From an uncultured Lachnospiraceae bacterium (GTDB lineage: Bacteria > Bacillota > Clostridia > Lachnospirales > Lachnospiraceae), in NCBI GenBank assembly GCA_910579275.1, contig CAJTTO010000041.1, positions 1 to 39,509 of the forward strand: DNA of 39,509 nucleotides. The letters run 5' to 3'. Below the pieces are notes generated by a model. It searched no databases. It worked only from the letters and a program-made list of their open reading frames with translations, and had not been told where the DNA came from. Below are positions 32,622 through 39,509 of this stretch, piece by piece; the first letter of the stretch is position 1, and every line of letters starts with the position of its first letter. The translations under genes were made by a program, and so were the position numbers.

Positions 32622-32998
32622 TTTGCGTCTCCCTTTTTCCGATATTTCGCTGTAACTGTCCTGTTTTCCCACAGTTACATTACCTAAAAAATAAGCAAAA
32701 AAATGTTAGCTATGATTATGATAGTATATGAGACGGAGAAAGACAAGGGGGCAGATGCAAGGAAAATAACCGCAACACACTTTTGACATAAAAGTATATT
32801 TTTTCGAAAATATTTGTATTATATAAAATATACGATAAATTGTAGAAAATATTCCTTATAATTTCGTTGATAAAGCGCAAATAGAATGATATTATTAATG
32901 TAATAGTGGAATTGTAAATACATTTACGGCTATGAAAGGACAAATCAGTAAGACTGAAAAGTTACATATATTTTGAGAGGGAAAGGCAGGACAATTAT
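32622..32998. other. A/T-rich intergenic region upstream of pilT
   Basis: A 377-nt gap between divergent genes. Besides the pilT promoter at 32867-32895 it contains a lone TTGACA at 32781-32786 with no good -10 at 17 nt. The leader after the promoter is about 100 nt with no strong hairpin. No gene was found. Confidence 0.5.
32867..32895 (+). promoter_or_regulatory. Candidate sigma-A promoter for pilT
   Basis: TTGATA (32867-32872), 17-nt spacer, TATTAT (32890-32895), 103 nt before the pilT start. Confidence 0.6.
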
Positions 32999-34057
32999 AT
33001 GGCACAGACGGTTGAGGAAATATTGTCAGCGGCGAAAAGGGCAGGGGCTTCTGACGTACATATTACTGTAGGTATACCGCCTAAAATGAGAGTGAATGGC
33101 AAGCTGATTACGATGGAGGGAGAGCGGCTGATGCCTGCGGACACCTTGGTAATAGCGGAATCAGTAATGAATGAATCCCAGAAGCAGCGCTTTGATGAGA
33201 AGGGCGAGGTGGACATGTCCTTTGCCATAGCAGGAGAAGGACGGTACCGTGTGAATGTATATAAGCAAAGAGGTTCTGCCGCAATGGCGTTTCGTCTGGT
33301 AGACACTGTCGTTCCGGCACCTGAGACATTGGGGGTGCCTGTTTCGGTGATTGACCTTTATCAGAAAAAGAGAGGGCTTATACTTGTCACCGGACCGACC
33401 GGAAGCGGTAAGTCGACAACGCTCGCCGCGATTATAGATAAAATCAACAACAACCGCGAGGCACATGTCATTACACTGGAGGATCCTATCGAGTATCTGC
33501 ATCAGCACAAGCAGGCGATTGTCAACCAGAGGGAAATCGGACTGGACACCATGTCCTATGCCAATGCACTGCGCGCTGCGCTGCGTGAGGATCCGGATGT
33601 TATTCTGGTAGGGGAGATGAGGGATTTTGAGACAATCAGCGTGGCGATTACGGCTGCAGAGACAGGCCATCTGGTGCTTTCGACCCTGCATACCATCGGG
33701 GCGGCAAGTACGGTAGACCGCGTGATTGACGTTTTTCCGCCGCACCAGCAGCAGCAGATCAGGGTTCAGCTTGCGAACGTGCTGGAGGCAGTCGTTTCAC
33801 AGCAGCTAGTCCCGATGATAGGCGGAAAGGGACGTGCGGCAGCATTTGAGGTTCTCCATACGAACTCTGCGGTCAGGAACCTGATACGCGAGGGCAAGAC
33901 CCACCAAATAACGAGTGTTATGCAGACGAACAGGAAAATGGGAATGATAACAATGGACGACGCGCTGGCACAGCTTTACAAAGAATGCAAGATTGACAGG
34001 GAGGCAGCAATCCAGTACGCGCAGGATCCGGAAGTCCTAAAGAATAAACTTTTTTAA
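32999..34057 (+). CDS. pilT: PilT-type secretion/retraction ATPase
   Basis: A 352-aa hexameric ATPase of the PilT family, which retracts type IV pili. Visible motifs: ASDVHITVG in the N-terminal PAS-like domain, Walker A GPTGSGKST at 132-140, the Asp box ITLEDPIEYLH, Walker B ILVGEMRD, the His box TGHLVLSTLHT, and the PilT-specific C-terminal AIRNLIRE-type motif as AVRNLIREGKTHQI. No other pilus genes are in the window, so the rest of a pilus would be elsewhere. It has its own promoter and terminator. Confidence 0.93.
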   Translation: MAQTVEEILSAAKRAGASDVHITVGIPPKMRVNGKLITMEGERLMPADTLVIAESVMNESQKQRFDEKGEVDMSFAIAGEGRYRVNVYKQRGSAAMAFRLVDTVVPAPETLGVPVSVIDLYQKKRGLILVTGPTGSGKSTTLAAIIDKINNNREAHVITLEDPIEYLHQHKQAIVNQREIGLDTMSYANALRAALREDPDVILVGEMRDFETISVAITAAETGHLVLSTLHTIGAASTVDRVIDVFPPHQQQQIRVQLANVLEAVVSQQLVPMIGGKGRAAAFEVLHTNSAVRNLIREGKTHQITSVMQTNRKMGMITMDDALAQLYKECKIDREAAIQYAQDPEVLKNKLF

Positions 34058-34082
34058 AAATTTTATAAAAATATGTGTTTTG

Positions 34083-34128
34083 AAATCTCCTGTTATTATA
34101 TCTGGGCATTATAATAACAGGAGATTTT
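34083..34128 (+). terminator. Terminator after pilT
   Basis: An 18-bp perfect stem (34083-34100 with 34110-34127), 9-nt loop and a T run. The last 8 nt are also the left copy of the direct repeat that flanks the next element. Confidence 0.85.
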
Positions 34129-34273
34129 GTAACAGTTCAGCCTAGGACTTTGCATTTACTGCAAAGTCCGTGAAATAGCGTAGTGGCAGAGATGCATCAA
34201 GCCACCACGAAGTGGTTTTGCATGGCTTGATGCACGTAACAGGAAGCCGAAGGCTGAACTGTTACGAGATTTT
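34121..34273. mobile_element. MITE-like 137-bp element with 15-bp inverted repeats and 8-bp duplication
   Basis: The element at 34129-34265 starts with GTAACAGTTCAGCCT and ends with its exact reverse complement. It is flanked on both sides by GAGATTTT (34121-34128 and 34266-34273), which fits a target-site duplication. Inside are a 10-bp perfect hairpin (34145-34154 with 34160-34169) and a 12-bp stem (34193-34204 with 34223-34234) capped by CCAC-GAA-GTGG. It encodes no protein. Non-autonomous, if mobile; the source transposase is not in the window. Confidence 0.78.
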
Positions 34274-34293
34274 ATCAAGAATACAAGAAATAA

Positions 34294-34322
34294 ATGACAA
34301 ATCGGATAAAATAGTTTAAAAT
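34294..34322 (+). promoter_or_regulatory. Candidate promoter for the DUF1653 gene
   Basis: ATGACA (34294-34299), 17-nt spacer, TAAAAT (34317-34322). Its -10 overlaps the left arm of the palindrome at 34320-34373. Confidence 0.45.
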
Positions 34323-34373
34323 ATTGGTAATCGTCCGGCAATGCAGAACTAGCGCCGGAGAATAACCAATATT
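34320..34373. promoter_or_regulatory. Two-part palindrome directly before the DUF1653 ribosome site
   Basis: Outer arms AATATTGGT (34320-34328) and ACCAATATT (34365-34373), inner arms TCCGGC (34334-34339) and GCCGGA (34354-34359). It ends where AAGGAAGG begins. It could be an operator over the start site or a leader hairpin; the predicted start near 34329 favours DNA-level action. Confidence 0.5.
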
Positions 34374-34393
34374 AAGGAAGGTAGGAATGCAGT

Positions 34394-34981
34394 ATGAGAC
34401 CAAATCCCAGACCACAGGAAATATACAGGCATTTTAAAGGAAACATTTATCAGATAATAACACTGGCCCGGCACTCGGAGACCGGTATGAAGATGGTAGT
34501 GTACCAGCAGCTCTATGCGCCGTATGAAGTCTATGTGCGTCCGCTTGAAATGTTTATGAGCCGCATAGACACCAGAAAATACCCGAATGAGAAGCAGATG
34601 CACCGTTTTGAGAAACTGGATGTCAGAGGGGAAGAAAGCGTTGAAAAACCAAGGGAGACTTCGGCGGAGACATTGAACAGGATTCTGGGCAGAGGAAAAA
34701 AAGAGGTACAGGCAGCTGCAGTGGGGGAAAAAGACGCAGGGAACACAGAGGAAAACGGACTGGATCCGGGGCTTTTGGAATTTCTTGACGCGGACAGCTA
34801 TGAGAAGAAGCTGCAGATACTTAGCTCGCTTCATTCCAGAATAACGGATGCGATGATAGACACAATGGCTGTCAGCATTGACACGGAAATAAAAGAGGGC
34901 GATATTGAGACGCGGTACAGTGAGATGAAAAACTGTCTGATCACGATGGAGCGGTTTGAGTGTAACCGGTTAAGACCATAG
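34394..34981 (+). CDS. DUF1653-domain protein with C-terminal helical extension
   Basis: A 195-aa protein. Residues about 6-68 match the DUF1653 pattern: YRHFKGNIYQIITLARHSET, then MVVYQQLYAPYEVYVRPLEMFM, a small SH3-like beta fold of unknown role common in Firmicutes. The remainder is a charged linker and a helical domain (about 120-190) not recognised. Stand-alone DUF1653 proteins are usually shorter (about 70-90 aa), so the extension is unusual. The site AAGGAAGG precedes ATG 34394. The gene lies 79 nt upstream of a glycosyltransferase. Confidence 0.82.
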   Translation: MRPNPRPQEIYRHFKGNIYQIITLARHSETGMKMVVYQQLYAPYEVYVRPLEMFMSRIDTRKYPNEKQMHRFEKLDVRGEESVEKPRETSAETLNRILGRGKKEVQAAAVGEKDAGNTEENGLDPGLLEFLDADSYEKKLQILSSLHSRITDAMIDTMAVSIDTEIKEGDIETRYSEMKNCLITMERFECNRLRP

Positions 34982-35060
34982 ATAACAGCAAAGGCAGCGT
35001 TTTGCAGTTTTGTTCGGGCTGTCATAGACAGCGCCGCCAAGGGCGGCATGGAGGAGGATT

Positions 35061-36086
35061 ATGAAATTATTGTCTATCGCGATACCCTGCTATAATTCGG
35101 CAGCGTATATGCGCAAATGTATTGATTCACTGCTTCCGGGCGGTGAGGACGTGGAAATTATTATTGTGAACGACGGGTCAAAGGACGACACGCCTGTTAT
35201 TGCGGAGGAGTACAGGGAGCGTTTCCCGAGTATTGTGAAGGTAGTAAACAAGGAGAACGGAGGTCACGGCTCTGCCGTAAATGCGGGGATTGAACAGGCA
35301 GGCGGGCTGTACTTTAAGGTGGTGGACAGCGACGACTGGGTAAGCCAGAGTGCATATATACAGATATTAAACAAGCTTAAGGAGCTGCTTCGGGGCGGAA
35401 ACTCGATCGATATGTTTATCAGCAACTTTGTCTACGAGAAAGAAGGGGAAAAGCGCAAAAAGGCGATTAAGTACCATCATGCACTGCCACAGGATGAAAT
35501 TTTTACATGGAAGGATGTCCGCCATTTCAGGGTGGGGCAGTATATCTTGATGCACTCCGTGATTTACAGGACAAAACTCCTGCGGGACTGTGGGTTGAAG
35601 CTGCCGGAACATACTTTTTATGTGGATAATATCTTCGTGTTCAAACCGCTGCCGAATGTGAAGACCATGTTTTACATGGATGTCAATTTCTACCGTTATT
35701 TTATTGGCAGGGAAGACCAGTCTGTAAATGAACAGGTTATGATAGGAAGAATTGACCAGCAGATTAAGGTGAACAAACTGATGGTCGATTATTATGTGGA
35801 GGAAAAGCAGCGGATTATCGCAAACGGCAAGGTGCGCAAATATATGGTCAACTATCTTGATATTATCACGACAGTGTCGTCTGTCCTGCTGATACGCTCC
35901 GGGCTGGAAGAGAATCTGGAAAAGAAAAAGGAGCTCTGGCAGTATATCCGCACAAAGGACAAAGTACTGTGGATGCGTCTTAGGATGGGGGTTCTCGGAA
36001 ATGCCATGAACCTTCCCGGAAAGCTTGGAAGAAAGATTACGATAGACGGTTATAAAATATGCCAGCGGATTTTCCATTTTAATTAA
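35061..36086 (+). CDS. Family 2 glycosyltransferase
   Basis: A 341-aa GT-A fold glycosyltransferase. N-terminal SIAIPCYNSAAYM, then IIIVNDGSKDDT binding the nucleotide sugar, then the metal-binding DxD region as KVVDSDDWV. The C-terminal half lacks transmembrane helices, so it probably acts at the cytoplasmic face on a lipid-linked or protein acceptor. Donor and acceptor are unknown. GGAGGAGG precedes ATG 35061. It may be co-transcribed with the DUF1653 gene, as no terminator lies between them. Confidence 0.9.
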   Translation: MKLLSIAIPCYNSAAYMRKCIDSLLPGGEDVEIIIVNDGSKDDTPVIAEEYRERFPSIVKVVNKENGGHGSAVNAGIEQAGGLYFKVVDSDDWVSQSAYIQILNKLKELLRGGNSIDMFISNFVYEKEGEKRKKAIKYHHALPQDEIFTWKDVRHFRVGQYILMHSVIYRTKLLRDCGLKLPEHTFYVDNIFVFKPLPNVKTMFYMDVNFYRYFIGREDQSVNEQVMIGRIDQQIKVNKLMVDYYVEEKQRIIANGKVRKYMVNYLDIITTVSSVLLIRSGLEENLEKKKELWQYIRTKDKVLWMRLRMGVLGNAMNLPGKLGRKITIDGYKICQRIFHFN

Positions 36087-36103
36087 ATTCGCAAACATTT
36101 GCC

Positions 36104-36132
36104 TTGTAAAATTGCCTGAAAAAAGGTATACT
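36104..36132 (+). promoter_or_regulatory. Candidate sigma-A promoter for glyA
   Basis: TTGTAA (36104-36109), 17-nt spacer, TATACT (36127-36132), 60 nt before ATG 36193. No glycine-riboswitch-sized leader is present. Confidence 0.6.
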
Positions 36133-36192
36133 AAAGCTTGTTTATATTTTTTAAAGAGATGATTCAAATTTGCAGATATGGAGGAAAGATTC

Positions 36193-37431
36193 ATGTATTC
36201 ACTTGATGAAGTAAGAGCAGTAGACCCGCAGATTGCAGATGCGATTGTGCAGGAGCAGGAGCGGCAGAACAGCCATATAGAACTGATTGCGTCAGAGAAC
36301 TGGGTCAGCAAGGCGGTTATGGCGGCAATGGGAAGTCCGCTGACAAACAAATATGCGGAGGGATATCCGGGGAAAAGGTACTATGGCGGATGCGAATGTG
36401 TAGACGTGGTGGAAAATCTTGCAATTGAGCGTGCAAAAGAGCTTTTTGGATGTGATTATGCGAATGTGCAGCCGCATTCAGGCGCGCAGGCAAACATGGC
36501 AGTGCAGTTTGCCGTTTTGCAGCCGGGTGACACCATCATGGGCATGAATCTTGACCATGGCGGACACCTTACGCATGGTTCGCCGGTCAATATGTCCGGT
36601 AAATATTTTAATGTAGTACCATATGGTGTTGACGACAACGGTTTCCTCGATTATGACAGGATGCGCGAACTGGCGCTGGAATGTAAGCCGAAGATGATTA
36701 TAGCAGGCGCAAGCGCATATGCCAGAACAATTGACTTTAAGCGATTCAGGGAAGTATGCGACGAGGTCGGTGCTGTCCTGATGGTCGACATGGCGCACAT
36801 TGCCGGTCTTGTGGCGGCGGGACTTCATCCAAGCCCGATGCCGTATGCAGATGTCGTGACAACGACGACACACAAGACGTTAAGAGGACCGCGCGGCGGT
36901 TTGATTCTCGCAAACAAGGAAGCTGCGGAAAAATATAACTTCAACAAGGCGATATTCCCGGGAATACAGGGTGGTCCGCTGATGCATGTCATCGCGGCAA
37001 AGGCTGTCTGCTTTCAGGAAGCGCTCGGGGAGGACTTCAAGTCTTACCAGCAGCAGATTGTAAAGAATGCACAGGCGCTTTGCAAAGGACTTACAGACAG
37101 GGAAATTAAAATTGTTTCAGGTGGTACGGACAATCATCTGATGCTTGTGGATCTCACTACATACGATCTCACAGGAAAGGCTGTCGAGAAGCTTATGGAT
37201 GAGGCGCACATTACATGCAACAAGAACACGATTCCAAACGATCCGAAGTCACCGTTTGTCACAAGCGGTATCAGGCTTGGGACTCCGGCTGTGACAAGCC
37301 GCGGTATGAAGGAAGATGACATGGATGAGATTGCCGAGGCGATTTCCATGGTAATCAAAGAGCAGGAGAATGGAGTAGCGGGTGCGCGGGTGATCGTACA
37401 GAAGCTGACGGATAAGTACCCATTAATCTAA
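36193..37431 (+). CDS. glyA: Serine hydroxymethyltransferase
   Basis: GlyA (412 aa) interconverts serine and glycine with tetrahydrofolate, feeding one-carbon units to purines and thymidylate. PLP is held by Lys228 in TTTTHKTLRGPRGG. Other family landmarks: IELIASENWVS, NKYAEGYPGKRYYGG, NVQPHSGAQANMAV, and AGLVAAGLHPSP. ATG 36193 is chosen because the upstream ATG at 36178 is part of the GGAGGA ribosome site. It has its own promoter and runs into the next gene with a 7-nt gap. Confidence 0.97.
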   Translation: MYSLDEVRAVDPQIADAIVQEQERQNSHIELIASENWVSKAVMAAMGSPLTNKYAEGYPGKRYYGGCECVDVVENLAIERAKELFGCDYANVQPHSGAQANMAVQFAVLQPGDTIMGMNLDHGGHLTHGSPVNMSGKYFNVVPYGVDDNGFLDYDRMRELALECKPKMIIAGASAYARTIDFKRFREVCDEVGAVLMVDMAHIAGLVAAGLHPSPMPYADVVTTTTHKTLRGPRGGLILANKEAAEKYNFNKAIFPGIQGGPLMHVIAAKAVCFQEALGEDFKSYQQQIVKNAQALCKGLTDREIKIVSGGTDNHLMLVDLTTYDLTGKAVEKLMDEAHITCNKNTIPNDPKSPFVTSGIRLGTPAVTSRGMKEDDMDEIAEAISMVIKEQENGVAGARVIVQKLTDKYPLI

Positions 37432-37438
37432 AGGATTT

Positions 37439-38728
37439 ATGAAAGACGAAAAGAGAAGCAGAGAGAAAAGAAGACACAGACGTGTAAGAAACCAGATATT
37501 TGCTTACCTGATACTGGTTGTCATGATTGGTCTGATAGTGGCGGCAGGGTATTTTGGTGTTAAGGGCATTATCCATTATGTGAAAAACTACAATGAAAAA
37601 GTAAACCGCGTGATAGAGGAGGCAGAGTCCAGTGCGGCTGCCGAGCTGGAAAAGGAAGGCAGCGACATGCCAATCATACAGGAGGAGAGCATGCCTGTGG
37701 CGGACAATGAAGGATATCTTCCGGACAGTGTGGAGGATCCCCTTGACGAGTTGATAGAATCCCTGCTGAATGATATGTCGACAGAGGACATGGTTGCGGG
37801 CATGTTCATGGTGACGCCGGAGTCAATAACGGGCGTCGGAACTGTGATCAAGGCAGGTGACAGCACAAAGACAGCCATCACGGAGAAGCCGGTGGGAGGA
37901 ATCGTGTATTCCGCAAAGAACTTCCAGTCGGCAGAGCAGTTTACCGAAATGATGACCAACACGAAAGGGTTTTCCAAATATCCCATTTTTGCCGCTGTGA
38001 AAGCGGAGTGCGGTGACAATCCGGGATATGGGATTGACGCGACGGCAAAAGCATCAGAACTTACTGACGAGGACAGTGTCCGGCAGGCGTATGGAGGGAT
38101 TGCGTCAAAACTGGCGGCTTACGGCATGAATATGAATCTGGCGCCCGTCTCGGAGACGGTGTCGGAGGATGGGGATGCCTCGCTTCAGGGCAGGACGTTT
38201 GGTTCCGACGCCGCAGTGGCTGCGCCTCTTGTGAATGCTGCTGTCCAATCTATGCAGGAAGCAGGCGTGAGTGCAGTGTTACAAAAGTTTCCGGGGACAT
38301 CTGCTGAGGCAAAGACGCTGGAGGAGTTGAAAAACGGTGAATTTGTGATTTATGATATGGCGATAAAAGGCGGAGTGGACTGTATTATGGTATCACATAC
38401 GAAAGTAAACGGTGTGACAGGTGATGACACGCCGGCGTCGTTGTCCGCTGTCATGATTCAAGATGTGCTTCGGAATACGCTCGGTTTCAATGGTGTTGTG
38501 ATCACGGACGCTCTCAGTGACAGTGCCGTGACCGGAAGCTACAGTCCGGCAGAGGCGGCGGTTGCAGCAGTGCAGGCAGGGGCAGATATGCTGCTCGATC
38601 CGGCAGATTATCAGCAGGCGTATGATGGCATCCTGCAGGCAGTGGCAGATGGTACCATTACACAGGAGCGGATTCACGAGTCCCTATACCGCATCTATCG
38701 TGTGAAGTATAAGAATGCATTGCAATAG
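37439..38728 (+). CDS. Membrane-anchored GH3-like protein with degenerate active site
   Basis: A 429-aa protein with a basic N-terminus, one transmembrane helix (about 20-45), an acidic linker (to about 105) and an extracytoplasmic domain of the glycoside hydrolase 3 (NagZ-like) fold. The fold is recognisable in LINLAPV-type MNLAPVSETV, GRTFGSDAAVAAPLVNA and GFNGVVITDALSD, which keeps the nucleophile Asp (residue 357). The loop that is KHFPGHG in active enzymes reads QKFPGTS (282-288), lacking its His residues, and the DQEGG substrate segment reads KAECGD. It may be inactive or only bind glycans. Probably co-transcribed with glyA. Confidence 0.8.
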   Translation: MKDEKRSREKRRHRRVRNQIFAYLILVVMIGLIVAAGYFGVKGIIHYVKNYNEKVNRVIEEAESSAAAELEKEGSDMPIIQEESMPVADNEGYLPDSVEDPLDELIESLLNDMSTEDMVAGMFMVTPESITGVGTVIKAGDSTKTAITEKPVGGIVYSAKNFQSAEQFTEMMTNTKGFSKYPIFAAVKAECGDNPGYGIDATAKASELTDEDSVRQAYGGIASKLAAYGMNMNLAPVSETVSEDGDASLQGRTFGSDAAVAAPLVNAAVQSMQEAGVSAVLQKFPGTSAEAKTLEELKNGEFVIYDMAIKGGVDCIMVSHTKVNGVTGDDTPASLSAVMIQDVLRNTLGFNGVVITDALSDSAVTGSYSPAEAAVAAVQAGADMLLDPADYQQAYDGILQAVADGTITQERIHESLYRIYRVKYKNALQ

Positions 38729-38842
38729 GATGATATAAATTTAATTTTTAATTTAATTTTTATCAGAAAAACAGTTGACAATGAGATGTGATTGCAATAT
38801 AATATATCTTGTTCGCGGCACAATGGCGGACAAGATATCAAT

Positions 38843-38915
38843 GCGATAGTGGCGTAGTTGGTAACGCGCGACCTTGCCAAGGTCGAGACCGCGGGTTCGA
38901 GCCCCGTCTATCGCT
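38843..38915 (+). tRNA. tRNA-Gly (anticodon GCC)
   Basis: A full cloverleaf of 73 nt. Acceptor arms GCGATAG (38843-38849) and CTATCGC (38908-38914) with discriminator T. The anticodon loop TTGCCAA is closed by CGACC/GGTCG, giving anticodon GCC. The T arm has GGTTCGAGCCCC. CCA is not encoded and must be added. A terminator follows. Confidence 0.96.
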
Positions 38916-38920
38916 CTAAG

Positions 38921-38950
38921 AAAACCCTAGATTTCCTAGGGTTTTTCTTT
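38921..38950 (+). terminator. Terminator after tRNA-Gly
   Basis: A 10-bp perfect stem (38921-38930 with 38936-38945), ATTTC loop, T-rich tail. It ends the tRNA transcript. Confidence 0.88.
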
Positions 38951-38976
38951 TGTGCGCTGCATACTGTGTTGCAAAC

Positions 38977-39145
38977 TTATTTTGTTTTTTCAATTGATTG
39001 TTCCACTTTGTCAAGGATATACTGTGCAAAGTCGTTATCGGAAAAATGTTCTTCCGGCTCTTTGCGTTCCTTTGCAAAAAGCTGTCGTACTTCTTCTTGT
39101 TCTTCAGCTGTCATGTCGTTTTTTGAAATTTTCTATCCGCCCCAT
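38977..39145 (-). pseudogene. Small acidic protein gene broken by a one-base frameshift
   Basis: A strong AGGAGGG site precedes ATG 39145, but that frame stops after 13 codons (MGRIENFKKRHDS). Removing one base from the six-A run (T run 39119-39124 on the plus strand) would join it to an open frame beginning MTAEEQEEVRQLFAKER and ending SIEKTK at 38977, giving about 56 aa. The second part alone could start at ATG 39114 (45 aa). The protein is not recognised; it is acidic and helical. It could be a true pseudogene, a frameshift error in the sequence, or a programmed shift. Confidence 0.55.
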
Positions 39146-39156
39146 AATTTTCCCTC

Positions 39157-39402
39157 CTAAATTCTGAATTGTGCAAGTGTGAGTAAAGCAGTAATAGAAA
39201 GCACCATAATGAGTGCCGTCGCCGCGATTATGGCAATGATGCTGATTGCCTTTTTGTATTCGTGGCACAGCCCGTTCTTTTCAGGTACCGCAATAGTTCC
39301 TCTGTTTTCAATACCTAACAGAATATAATCTGCACTTACATTATAAATTTCCGTTAGTTTCACGATGTTGTCAATTTCAGGCTTTCCTTGTCCTGTTTCC
39401 CT
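39157..39402 (-). pseudogene. 3' half of an XRE-family regulator with C-terminal membrane helix
   Basis: In frame from about 39402 to the TAG at 39157. It reads ETGQGKPEIDNIVKLTEIYN, then VSADYILLGIENRG, the typical end of a helix-turn-helix XRE domain, then a transmembrane helix (ISIIAIIAATALIMVLSITAL). The N-terminal part that normally holds the recognition helices, ending in the Trp of WETGQ, is absent: just upstream the frame hits a TAA in unrelated A/T-rich DNA. The break at about 39400-39403 suggests an insertion. Its stop codon overlaps the ribosome site of the small broken gene, so both were once one operon. Confidence 0.7.
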
Positions 39403-39435
39403 TAATTAAAGATATTGTTGGGTAAAAAAGAAAGG

Positions 39436-39509
39436 TCAATCGATTTTGCCGATAAAGCGGTAGTAGATTTCTACTTCCTGCTCACGGCTTCCGTCCTCGC
39501 CCTTGACAG
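39436..39509 (-). CDS. C-terminal end of a probable large serine recombinase (partial)
   Basis: Only the last 24 codons lie in the window: VKGEDGSREQEVEIYYRF, then IGKID and TGA (39436-39438). The VEIYYRFIGKID ending resembles the C-terminus of large serine recombinases with a DUF4368-type tail found on clostridial integrative elements. The call rests on this short stretch only. It lies about 34 nt from the break in the XRE gene, as expected if the recombinase sits at the end of its own element. Confidence 0.5.
   Translation of the reverse strand, partial: VKGEDGSREQEVEIYYRFIGKID

Larger units (their letters stand above)
34058..34393. other. Intergenic region holding terminator, mobile repeat and operator-like palindrome
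   Basis: The 336-nt gap is fully explained by the pilT terminator (34083-34128), the flanked inverted-repeat element (34121-34273) and the promoter and palindrome of the DUF1653 gene (34294-34373). Confidence 0.8.

Noticed and set aside
34156..34341. Minus-strand 61-codon frame and the similar one at 11656-11874
   Set aside because: They share protein-level similarity only because both read through the repeat element on the reverse strand.
38858..39160. Plus-strand frames starting in the tRNA
   Set aside because: They run through the tRNA and its terminator and oppose the remnant genes; no ribosome site.
38843..39402. tRNA-Gly as the attachment site of the right-edge element
   Set aside because: The tRNA and its terminator are intact, no second copy of its 3' end was seen, and the break point lies 480 nt away in the XRE gene.
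1..39509. CRISPR array
   Set aside because: No set of regularly spaced short direct repeats was seen; the only dispersed repeat has two copies 22 kb apart.

Overview
The window looks like chromosome from a low-to-mid GC anaerobic Firmicute, most likely a gut Lachnospiraceae. The evidence is the clostridial tig-clpP-clpX-lon-engB order, strong AGGAGG-type ribosome sites, a four-subunit ferredoxin-dependent 2-oxoacid oxidoreductase, a perfect CIRCE operator, and several small proteins of types I associate with Lachnospiraceae (DUF6062-, DUF6106- and DUF6382/FHA-like). No rRNA, CRISPR array or complete insertion sequence was seen. Most of the window is housekeeping DNA; accessory DNA is confined to a small repeat family and the right edge.

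Layout. 1-8400: proteostasis block (trigger factor, ClpP, ClpX, Lon), then EngB GTPase, a YtvI/AI-2E-type membrane protein and TruA. 8400-10860: GlnRS and a HAD phosphatase. 10860-15900: small regulatory and lineage-specific genes (acidic membrane-anchored protein, TetR regulator, Cys-rich DUF6062-like protein, PfkB-like protein, two membrane proteins). 15900-22100: guaB from a textbook sigma-A promoter, then a tightly coupled cluster of an unknown protein, an FHA protein and the gamma-delta-alpha-beta subunits of a 2-oxoacid:ferredoxin oxidoreductase. 22250-32070: a hypothetical, ClpB, an MBOAT plus SGNH pair (likely surface-polymer O-acetylation), a lipoprotein parvulin, and HtpG under CIRCE. 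32070-38730: a hypothetical, a lone PilT ATPase, a DUF1653 protein, a GT2 glycosyltransferase, GlyA and a degenerate GH3-like membrane-anchored protein. 38840-39509: tRNA-Gly(GCC), then remnants of mobile DNA.

The most interesting observations are: (1) a 137-bp element at 34129-34265 with perfect 15-bp terminal inverted repeats, internal hairpins and an 8-bp direct repeat on both sides, like a recently inserted MITE, with a decayed relative at about 11612-11744 forming the leader of the TetR gene; (2) an XRE regulator at the right edge that lacks its DNA-binding half and abuts the 3' end of what looks like a large serine recombinase gene, suggesting an integrative element inserted into it and running off the window; (3) an FHA-domain gene with an ATGA overlap to a 2-oxoacid:ferredoxin oxidoreductase operon; (4) key-residue changes in the PfkB-like, GH3-like and GlnRS proteins; (5) an Hsp90 with two acidic insertions.

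All calls come from reading the sequence; no database search was run. DUF numbers are from memory of family appearance and are the least certain labels.
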